Assembly (NCBI GenBank): GCA_021812385.1
Contig: JAKANO010000004.1
Span: forward strand, 62,001 to 126,000
Origin: Pseudomonadota bacterium
GTDB lineage: Bacteria > Pseudomonadota > Gammaproteobacteria > Burkholderiales > Thiobacteraceae
Reading direction: 5' to 3'
DNA: 64,000 nt
Numbering within the stretch: the stretch's first letter is position 1; each line of letters begins with the position of its first letter. Under the pieces are notes generated by a model. The model was not told the origin of the DNA. It did not search any database and worked only from the letters and a program-made list of their open reading frames with translations. A program made the position numbers and the translations under genes. Shown here piece by piece: positions 21,999 through 29,600 of this stretch.

Positions 21999-22795
21999 CG
22001 GATTTCCTTGATCAAAGGAGAAATATCGACCGGCGTGATCGGCTCAAGCCTGACCGAATGGACAATTTGATGAAACAAATTGAGCAATCGTTGGTGCTTC
22101 TCTGGATGTGCGCCGGCACCCAATCCGAATTTCTTGCCGGAGCTCGCAGAAAATCGCAGCACCAGCCAGTATTGCGTATCGGGGATTTTTAGTACCCAAT
22201 ACTCAATCGGGGCCGCAAACTGTTCGCGGCTCTCCGACCAGTCCTTGATCGGAATTTCCTTGTGCAGCCAGTGCAAGCCGTTGATGGTTACCGGCTTTGC
22301 ACCTTCAATCCATGCATCGGTGCCCTTTGCGGGGTCAGGCTTGATAATCAGCAGTGCTACGCCATCTAAGGAGTCTTTAAAGCCGTGTCCGCAGAAAGGG
22401 CTGAAGCCTCTGAATTCGCCATTAGGGTTGGTGCCGCATATTTTTTCATCAGAAAGACGGTAAAGCTGCGTTTGATTCTTATAGCGGCTTACTGAAAAAA
22501 GGCGATTGTCTATCTCATAAATGGGTGAGTTTGATTCTCCGGCTAGCGCCTTCCATTCTGCGTAATGAGCGCCAGGGTTTCCGCTATATCTACAAGGCCA
22601 AACTTCGGTAGGGCCACTCAACCAAGAATGACTGATCCTCCATTTTTCGACAAAACGAAATGAATGGTGCTCATGAATGTCCAGCGGCCCTTCATGGATC
22701 AAGACACCACCGCGATAAACCTCTGGTTCTGGTGTAGTGCAAGCGCTCATGAGCGATAGCACGAATAGCGTGAGACAAATCCTAAAACATTTCAT
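21995..22795 (-). CDS. lipoprotein, candidate immunity partner A
   Basis: Not recognised by family. The 266-residue product has lipobox LMSAC (Cys19) and starts at ATG 22795 behind GAGGATG. It contains paired Cys residues (WPCRYSG, KICGTN, FCGHG) and many aromatic residues, consistent with an extracytoplasmic globular domain. Near its N-terminus it reads VYRGGVLIHEGP, echoing the VRIYRGGELV at the end of the toxin remnant 12 bp upstream. The tight linkage toxin remnant - lipoprotein - lipoprotein suggests an antitoxic role (inference). Confidence 0.72.
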   Translation of the reverse strand: MKCFRICLTLFVLSLMSACTTPEPEVYRGGVLIHEGPLDIHEHHSFRFVEKWRISHSWLSGPTEVWPCRYSGNPGAHYAEWKALAGESNSPIYEIDNRLFSVSRYKNQTQLYRLSDEKICGTNPNGEFRGFSPFCGHGFKDSLDGVALLIIKPDPAKGTDAWIEGAKPVTINGLHWLHKEIPIKDWSESREQFAAPIEYWVLKIPDTQYWLVLRFSASSGKKFGLGAGAHPEKHQRLLNLFHQIVHSVRLEPITPVDISPLIKEIR

Positions 22796-22807
22796 GATAC
22801 ATCCTCA

Positions 22808-23284
22808 TTAAGGTGTCGGACTGACGAGTTCTCCGCCGCGATAGATTCGAACCAAACCCGAATCCGGAAGCGTAGGCACAGGTCCGCCAGGAACTGGATT
22901 CGCAATCGTCGAGCAACCTTCGGCACCGCTGCCGTAACAACTGTGGGCGCTATTATTATTTGCAACGACGTTGAAAAACTCCTTGAACACCGCTACTGCG
23001 TCACCCGGGTTACCCGCCGCAATTACCGGTATTGGGTCGTTGCGGAGGTAGGTGAAGGTTACATATCCAACCGCACCGCCAACGCCTACTACCGCTAAAT
23101 TCTTGTTAGTGTACCCATTATCCGCCGCAATATTGAAGGCGTTGCTCTGGACGATGGTTCCACGGCTGTGGCCAAGTGAAAGGGTCTCTTGATTGCCGCG
23201 CCCCTGGAGTATGTCGGCATAGGAATTATCCGCGTTGGAATATCCCAGTGTGGGCGCCAAGAGTTTTTCATAACCAGCCACCAA
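22808..23284 (-). pseudogene. beheaded C-terminal tip of a lipase-like CDI/FHA toxin
   Basis: A 158-codon open stretch with only a TTG start. Reading upstream in frame, a TGA stop is met at 23299-23297, inside the REP-like palindrome, so the front of a longer gene has been lost. The visible part contains LSLGHSRGTIV: Gly38-His-Ser40-Arg-Gly42 is a GxSxG nucleophile elbow as in lipases and other alpha/beta hydrolases. The style of the sequence (Gly/Asn-rich, GVGGAVGY) resembles C-terminal regions of filamentous haemagglutinins. Two lipoprotein genes follow at once. It is probably a leftover toxin module, not made as a secreted protein in this arrangement. Confidence 0.65.
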
Positions 23285-23292
23285 GGAAGCAT

Positions 23293-23365
23293 GGGGTCAA
23301 GCCTTACAATTGACATCTCTTGCGAGATCAATGTGGCGAAAATGTCAACTGTAAGGCCAGACCCC
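23293..23365. repeat. REP-like imperfect palindrome
   Basis: Arms of 24 bp (23293-23316 and 23342-23365) pair at 21 of 24 positions around a 25-bp loop. The arm sequence (TGTAAGGC followed by GACCCC) is the kind of short palindrome often dispersed in proteobacterial genomes with REP-associated transposases; no transposase is present here. It truncates the toxin remnant. Confidence 0.8.
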
Positions 23366-23458
23366 GGTGTCGAGACCCCGGTGTCGCGGTGTCGTAAGGC
23401 CAGACCCCGGTGTCGAGACCCCGGTGTCGCGGTGTCGTAAGGCCAGACCCCGGTGTCG
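23351..23458 (+). repeat. 43-bp tandem repeat, 2.5 copies
   Basis: Units at 23351-23393 and 23394-23436 are identical, and a partial third covers 23437-23458. Each unit starts with the REP arm GTAAGGCCAGACCCC and holds two copies of GACCCCGGTGTC. It probably grew from the right arm of the adjacent palindrome. Confidence 0.9.
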
Positions 23459-23472
23459 GTTCGGTATCGCCG

Positions 23473-23877
23473 TTAAGCATTGGGCTTAACGAGTGACCTC
23501 AGTTTATGCAGGACATCCTTAATCAATGCGACTTTGTAATCATTTGCTAAATGAATTTTAGCAATCGCTAAAGCCAAATTTAGCTTCTCCTTAGGGCAAA
23601 ACTCTGACGTCTCATTTGCCAGGTCGTGATCAACGGAATCGATCAGTTCGGCTAGCATTTCAATTGAATCTGTGTCTGTTAAATAGCGGTCTAATTCTAG
23701 ATCTATACACCCAGACCCACCAGTTGTTAGGGACTCCATCCAATGTTTGAACATGGGTTGCAATTTTGAATTCGCTACGGCATTTGATTTTTCCAATATC
23801 AGAATGCACGCAATAGTTAAATCCAGATCGTGAGTCCTGAAACTCGTCTCTCGAAAGTCAACGTAAGAATGTGCCAT
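23473..23877 (-). CDS. candidate immunity protein of the orphan toxin cassette
   Basis: Not recognised by family. A 134-residue soluble, mostly helical acidic protein with no signal peptide. It begins 15 bp after the stop of the orphan CdiA C-terminal cassette and runs the same way; this is the standard toxin-immunity order. Base composition is visibly richer in A+T than the flanking haemagglutinin repeats, as usual for horizontally moved tip modules. Cytoplasmic immunity against the nuclease-like tip is inferred from position only. Confidence 0.72.
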   Translation of the reverse strand: MAHSYVDFRETSFRTHDLDLTIACILILEKSNAVANSKLQPMFKHWMESLTTGGSGCIDLELDRYLTDTDSIEMLAELIDSVDHDLANETSEFCPKEKLNLALAIAKIHLANDYKVALIKDVLHKLRSLVKPNA

Positions 23878-23892
23878 ATGAGTTCAATACCC

Positions 23893-26199
23893 TTATTCAA
23901 TAAAAATGATTGGTTTATTGGATTTTACTTCATTGGCCACTTGTGTTTTTAATGCGGCGACTTGTTCTTTTGATAACCCTAGCGTGTCAACAACGACAGC
24001 TTTAGAGGCCGTGGATCGATTCGCTTCCTTGATAACCGATTCCGCCAGACCATTTACTCTTTCAGGGGTGATAGGAATCGGCGACCCATCGTTGGCGCGT
24101 ATTGGTCCTTTTAAGTCGAATGCGCCAAGTTTTGAATCAACAAAATCCGTGGCACCATCAGCGCTACGCACTACGGTTCTACCCGTTGCCTGTTCAAATC
24201 TTGCTGCACCAATGCCCTCCCTAATCAGCAATTGATTCCGATCCGGGTCTCTGGCTAGCTCAAGAGTTCGCTTTCTAAATTCAAGGGTGTTGGCTAGTTT
24301 GTTTGTTAACTGTTCGGTATTTCCCCCAGCAACTTCCAGTGTCTCCGCGACCTTCGAACCTTGTTTTAACGCTGCCGCCTCGTCCAGCACTTTCTTCGTG
24401 GCAACCGCTCCACCCGCGACAATCCCACCTTCCGATAAGATTTCTGACGTGGTGATACCGGCTTGGTTACATGCCACAGGATTAGCCAAGCACACTGTTA
24501 CTATAGCGGGCGCCAAAGCCACCGCTCCACCCACAGCGCCTGCAATGAGTTGGCGCTTGGCTTCTTTGTTTGCGTCCACGATGCCTTGCGCGTAGTAGTA
24601 CTGTGGCAAATAGGTACCAAATTGGCCGCCATTTATTTTTGCATAAGCTTGTTGTCCAAGCGGCGTGTTCAGTGTCTCGATATAGCCCGTATCATCGAAA
24701 TATTCCCCAGGGCTTGCAAAAAAGTATTGCCCACCATTTGGCAAATGATCCTGGCCGGCCTTCACGAGCTCACGTTTTAGATCAGTTAGGAACTGATTCG
24801 CAACACCATCCAACCGCAAGTCACTATGTTGGTTTACATTGCGATCAGCTTGGTCGAGCAGCCGCGTCTCGGCCTGGTCTACTTGTTGTTGTGTCGGTTC
24901 TTTGCCACCGTTGAGCCGTTTAGCAAAATCCTTTGTCCTTACTTTGATTAGACCGATTTCATTGGCGTGCAGTAACCGATTATTCGCATCCACATTAAAC
25001 GCCCCGGCAATACCTGAGACATTGCCGCCCCCAGCCACGGCTCCAATGCCCGAAGCAGTGGCAAGGCTCACAGTCTGCCCGGCGAGTTGCGCCACGGCGT
25101 CGGAAACACCCACCTTCTTAAGCTTTTGCGCAATGTTGGATTGCAGTTCATTGAGCAAAGGCGCGGCCAGCGAAGTGGCGCCCGCGCTCAGCGCGCCTTG
25201 CACACCACCACCCAAGCCTCCCACGACGGCCTGCAGCGCGGCGCGATAAGCACCGCCTTCCTTCCATTTGTCCGCTTCATCGAGCAAGGATTGGCGTTTC
25301 TCAGGATCGGTTTCCTTGACTGCTTGATCGATCAGGGCATTTTTCCGGCCATCCGCGAAATCCGCCGCCGCCTTCGGCGCCTCGCGCCCGAAGGTCTGGG
25401 TAATGACGACCTGGGCGTCGATCTCCTTCTGCACCTTGTCCGCATCGAAGATCTTTTGGATACCGGTCTCCTTGTCGCCAGTACGGGCATTCTTGTTGCC
25501 GGCAATCCCGGAGATCGCCGCCTGGGTGGTGCTGGAAGCGCTGCCGGAATCCTTGCCGAAGCCGATGCTGGTGCCGCTGGGTTTGAGCGCGCCGCCTAGA
25601 TTCCCGCTGGTGCCGGCGCTGAAACCGATGGCGCTGGCTTTGTAGTCGGCCTTGTTCTGGATATCGCTGGTGGTGAGCGTGCCGCCGGTCTCGAAGCGGC
25701 TCAAGTTCTGATCGATGGCGGCCTGGGTGCTGGTGATGGCGCCGCCCTTGAGATCGGTGTTGCCCTTCACTTGCACATCGAAACCGCCGTCCCCGGCGCG
25801 GATCCCCGATTGTTGCGTCACACTGGCGAAGTCGCTCTTCACCGTGCTCTTGGAAGCGCTGATGCTGCCGCCCGCGCCGGCGCCGATGGTCACGCTGGCG
25901 CCGATGCTTTGCTGCTTGGACGCGAATTGGCTGGTGTCTTGCAGGCTCTCGATGTTGAGATTGCCGCCGACCTTGGCCGTGACTTGCGCGGCCGATGCCA
26001 CCGCGCCTTTCAGCGTGGTGTCGTTGCCGGAGGCGAGGGCGATTTGATTGCCGGCCACCAGTTGGGTGTTGCTTTGCGTCACGTCGTTGCCGTCGGCCTT
26101 GCCGCGGGCGCCGCTGGCGCTGACGGTCACGGTGACTGTGACTGTGACTGTGATGCCGGCGGGGCCGAGCTTGCTAGCGGACCGTGCCAGAGCTTGCAC
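23893..26199 (-). CDS. orphan CdiA C-terminal cassette with nuclease-like toxin tip
   Basis: A 768-codon frame starting at GTG 26199, without signal peptide or TPS domain. Residues about 30-275 are nearly the same as a stretch of the full-length CdiA upstream; then come a pre-toxin segment with LANPVACNQAGITTSEILSEGG and a divergent tip. The last about 120 residues contain Glu669, Asp685, Asp688 and Asp695-Leu-Lys697 (GATDFVD, FDLKG), the spacing expected of a PD-(D/E)XK nuclease-like fold. Upstream in frame it reads ISADGSQV, a scrap of CdiA sequence, directly after the immunity stop. It cannot be secreted as it stands and probably serves as a spare tip that recombination can fuse to cdiA. 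Confidence 0.75.
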   Translation of the reverse strand: MQALARSASKLGPAGITVTVTVTVTVSASGARGKADGNDVTQSNTQLVAGNQIALASGNDTTLKGAVASAAQVTAKVGGNLNIESLQDTSQFASKQQSIGASVTIGAGAGGSISASKSTVKSDFASVTQQSGIRAGDGGFDVQVKGNTDLKGGAITSTQAAIDQNLSRFETGGTLTTSDIQNKADYKASAIGFSAGTSGNLGGALKPSGTSIGFGKDSGSASSTTQAAISGIAGNKNARTGDKETGIQKIFDADKVQKEIDAQVVITQTFGREAPKAAADFADGRKNALIDQAVKETDPEKRQSLLDEADKWKEGGAYRAALQAVVGGLGGGVQGALSAGATSLAAPLLNELQSNIAQKLKKVGVSDAVAQLAGQTVSLATASGIGAVAGGGNVSGIAGAFNVDANNRLLHANEIGLIKVRTKDFAKRLNGGKEPTQQQVDQAETRLLDQADRNVNQHSDLRLDGVANQFLTDLKRELVKAGQDHLPNGGQYFFASPGEYFDDTGYIETLNTPLGQQAYAKINGGQFGTYLPQYYYAQGIVDANKEAKRQLIAGAVGGAVALAPAIVTVCLANPVACNQAGITTSEILSEGGIVAGGAVATKKVLDEAAALKQGSKVAETLEVAGGNTEQLTNKLANTLEFRKRTLELARDPDRNQLLIREGIGAARFEQATGRTVVRSADGATDFVDSKLGAFDLKGPIRANDGSPIPITPERVNGLAESVIKEANRSTASKAVVVDTLGLSKEQVAALKTQVANEVKSNKPIIFIE
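25361..26100 (-). repeat. long direct repeat, orphan copy
   Basis: About 0.74 kb aligned with 28074-28810 with few differences and one extra codon (FETGGTL against FDSGTL). It provides homology for exchange between the orphan cassette and cdiA. Confidence 0.85.
26121..26153 (+). repeat. hexamer microsatellite TGACTG-type
   Basis: TGACGG, TCACGG and three TGACTG units run in line and encode a Thr-Val string near the start of the orphan cassette. Full-length cdiA has no such run at the matching place. Confidence 0.85.
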
Positions 26200-26216
26200 C
26201 TGGCTGCCGTCGGCAC

Positions 26217-26609
26217 TTATCCAAGTGCTAGTTGGTCAATTTCTGATGCGGACATCAGGTCCGCGGAAATTCCGAAGGTTTTAAGAGCATTATTGGCCAA
26301 ATTTCGCATCTCTTTCCAGACCTTGCTTTCGCGTATTAATAAAGCGCATTCCTCGCGTGATTTACCAGAGAGAGCCTGACCAGAGTGATTTTCAATATAA
26401 GCAAATAAATCATCGAGAGTACGCGACTGTTCCGCAGTCAAGATGTTTTTATTTTCATGGCGTCGTATCTGGTATTTTAAGCCGTCAACGTTTTCAAGTA
26501 ATTCTGTATCGAGAACATATTCGTCTAAAGTACCATCAATAACATAGCGTTCTTGAAAAGGAAGGGAAGCGAGTTGGGCAAGCCTCCAAATGATGTCATT
26601 TGTGTCCAT
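26217..26609 (-). CDS. cdiI: candidate CDI immunity protein for the CdiA tip
   Basis: A 130-residue soluble, helical protein without signal peptide. The frame opens at TTG 26615, but ATG 26609, 2 bp after the cdiA stop, begins the natural sequence MDTNDIIWRLAQ. Its immediate position behind cdiA and its A+T-rich composition compared with cdiA mark it as the cognate immunity protein. I do not recognise the family. Its stop is followed with no gap by the scrap of CdiA sequence that begins the orphan cassette. Confidence 0.78.
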   Translation of the reverse strand: MDTNDIIWRLAQLASLPFQERYVIDGTLDEYVLDTELLENVDGLKYQIRRHENKNILTAEQSRTLDDLFAYIENHSGQALSGKSREECALLIRESKVWKEMRNLANNALKTFGISADLMSASEIDQLALG

Positions 26610-26611
26610 TA

Positions 26612-29600
26612 TCAAAAACCTGCCTTCGGATTTCCGGAAATCGGGATATGTCCGTCATTTGCTTTGGGACCTACTATCTTACCAAAATTGTCAAAATAAT
26701 TATTTTTGGTTCCAGGGGCGTGAATACGTAATGTCCACCCTAAAGAAGAATTAGAACCTGCGGGAGCATTTGTGCTCGGACCGTGTAGACGAATCCTTTC
26801 GACGCCAAATTCATCTATGAAACGAATACCAAATCCTTTTTCTTGTGCCGCCAATTTCCAATTGGCTGGAACGCGTGAAATAATTTCTTCAATGGTTGCA
26901 CCTTCGAGTCCTGTAAAATCACCAACCAATTTAGACGTGCCTTGGATAGCCAATGTTTCGGGAGTTATCGCTACGCCTTTAGCGGTTACAATTATCGGCT
27001 GATTTAAAGGGGCTTTATCGATAGCAATTGCATCCAACTTATTTGCCGTCTGTTTTGCGGTCTGCTTCGCCGCATTCACCTCATTCACAACCTGCTTCGC
27101 CCCAACCGCCGCGCCCGTCCCGACAATGCCGCCCTCGGACACCACCTCGGCCGTGGTCAAGCCGATTTGATTGCAGACAACCGGATTGGCCAAACAGGCC
27201 GCGACAATTGAAGGCGCCACGCCGACGCTGACAATTCCGACACCCGCGGCGGTTGCCAGAAGCGTTTGGTTTCGCGCTTTATCTCTGATCTGGGTATCAC
27301 GTGTAACCGCTGCCTGGATTTGCTGCGGCGTCGGTGTGCCAAGATTATTTTTTTGATAGAAATCAACATTCGTAGCCAAGGTATCTGCATAGAACAAAGG
27401 ATTGCTTTTCTGATCTGGGGTGGTAGCTGAGAACAATTTGCCAGGCCCCAAGGTAGGGAAGTTCGGATCGTTCGGCAAATATGGACTTGGTTGCAATTTT
27501 GCGATACCGCTCAAGTATTGCGCCGCATCCTGATCCCACGCGCCTTGCGCGCCGAGCTGCACTTGCCGATAAGCTTGCTGCGCCAGAAGCCGTTCCGCAT
27601 CCTGCTCGGAGATATTGCGTTTTTGCGCATAGAGCTTCGCGTATTTTCGAATCAAGGCAATTTCAACAGAGTGCAACTGCCGATTATTCGCATCCACATT
27701 CAAGCCGCCGGCCACCCCAGCGATATTTCCACCCCCGACGACAGCGCCTATGCCAGAGGCGGTGGCTAGGCTGACCGTCTGTCCGGCAAGATTTGCCACT
27801 GTGTCGGAGGCCCCGGCATCCTTCAGCTTCTGCGTGACGTTGGCCTGCAACTCATTCAATAGCGGGGCGGCCAATGATGTAGCACCGGCGCTCAATGCTC
27901 CGGAAGTTCCGCCACCCAGCCCACCCACCGCGGCTTGCAGCACGGCGCGATAGGCACCACCTTCTTTCCATTTCTCTGCCTCATCCAGCAATTCTTGCGC
28001 GGTTTTGAGGTCGCCCGCTTTGGCGGCTTCCTGGGCTTGTTTGCTCAGGGCAACGATGCGACTTTGCGCAAAGTCCGCCGCCGCCTTCGGCGCCTCTTTC
28101 CCAAAGGTCTGGGTGATGAGCACATGGGCGTCGATCTCCTTCTGCACCTTGTCGGCATCGAAGATTTTCTGGATGCCGGTCTCCTTGTCGCCGGTGCGGG
28201 CGCTCTTGTTGCCGGCGATGCCGGAGATCGCCGCCTGGGTGGCGCTGGAAGCGCTGCCGGAATCCTTGCCGAAGCCGATGCTGGTGCCGCTGGGTTTGAG
28301 CGCGCCGCCTAGATTCCCGCTGGTGCCGGCACTGAAGCCGACGGCGCTGGCCTTGTAGTCGGCCTTGTTCTGGATATCGCTGGTGGTGAGCGTGCCGCTG
28401 TCGAAGCGGTTCTTGTTCTGATCGATGGCGGCCTGGGTGCTGCTGATCGCACCGCCCTTGAGATCGGTGTTGCCTTGCACTTGCACATCGAAACCGCCAT
28501 CCCCGGCGCGAATGCCGGATTGTTCCGTCACGCTGGCGAAGTCGGAGTTGATCTTGCTCTGGCTGAAGTTGAGGCTGCCGCCGGCGCCGGCGCCGATGGT
28601 CACGCTGGCGCCGATGCTGGCTTGTTTGCTGTCGAACTTGCTGGTGTCTTGCAGGCTTTCGACGTTGAGATTGCCGCCGACCTGGGCGCTGACCTGTTTG
28701 CCGCTGACCACCGCGCCTTTGAGTGTCGTGTCCTGGCCGGAGGCGAGCGCGACCTGATTGCCCGCCGTGACATGGGTGTTGACCTGGGTGACATCACTGC
28801 CGTCGGCTCGGCCTTTGCCGGCACTGGCGGCGACGGTGAAGCCGATGCCGCTGGTGCCGACCGACACGCCGACGCTGGCGCTGCTGCTCTTGTTGCTGCT
28901 GTGTTGGTCTGCGGTGTTCTGCGTGGCCAGCAGCTTGATGTCGTTGTCCGCCGCCAGTTTGATATCGCGTCCGGCATTGAGATTGCTGCCCTGCACGGTG
29001 AGGTTGGAATCAGCACCCGCGCCGGTGGCGGTGAGCTTGATGTCGTTGCCGGCGGCCACGGTCGAGCCTTGCGCGGTGCTGCTGGTCTGCTCGGTCTTGC
29101 TGCTGCTTTGGCTGGAGCCGATGCTGATGGAGAGGTTCACACCACCGGCTTGTTCGGCGGCGTTGGGGTCGCGGGTTTCGGGTGTGCCGTCGAGGTTTTT
29201 GTTGCCGGTGGGAACAGGGTTTTGGCCGGCCTCGATGGCATTGACCGCGTTTCTGCCCGCCAGCGCGATATTGGCGGCGGCCAGGAGTTGCAGACGGCCG
29301 TCCTTGGTGTCGCTCGCCGCCTTGCTCTGCTGCTGCGCGGTCTGAATCGCGCTGATCACCGGGCTGGTGATGGCGAGCGTCAGGCCGGATTGCTTGAACT
29401 TGGTCTCGGTAGTGGATTGGGTGTTCTGCTGCGCGGCGAGGATGTCGACCTTCTGCGCGGCTACGTTGATGTCGCCCTGCGCGGCGATCACGTCAGAGCC
29501 GGTTTGCGTAAAGTCCTTGCCGGCTTGAATGTTGACGTTGCCCTGGTTGCTGCCGACGGTGGCGCTGGTGGCGGTCTGGCTCGTGCCTTTTTGGTCGACG

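Noticed and set aside
23351..23458. Possible CRISPR array
   Set aside because: Repeat units are directly abutting with no unique spacers and no cas gene is near.
26121..26153. Phase-variation switch by the hexamer run
   Set aside because: Units of six bases keep the reading frame, so they cannot switch translation on or off.
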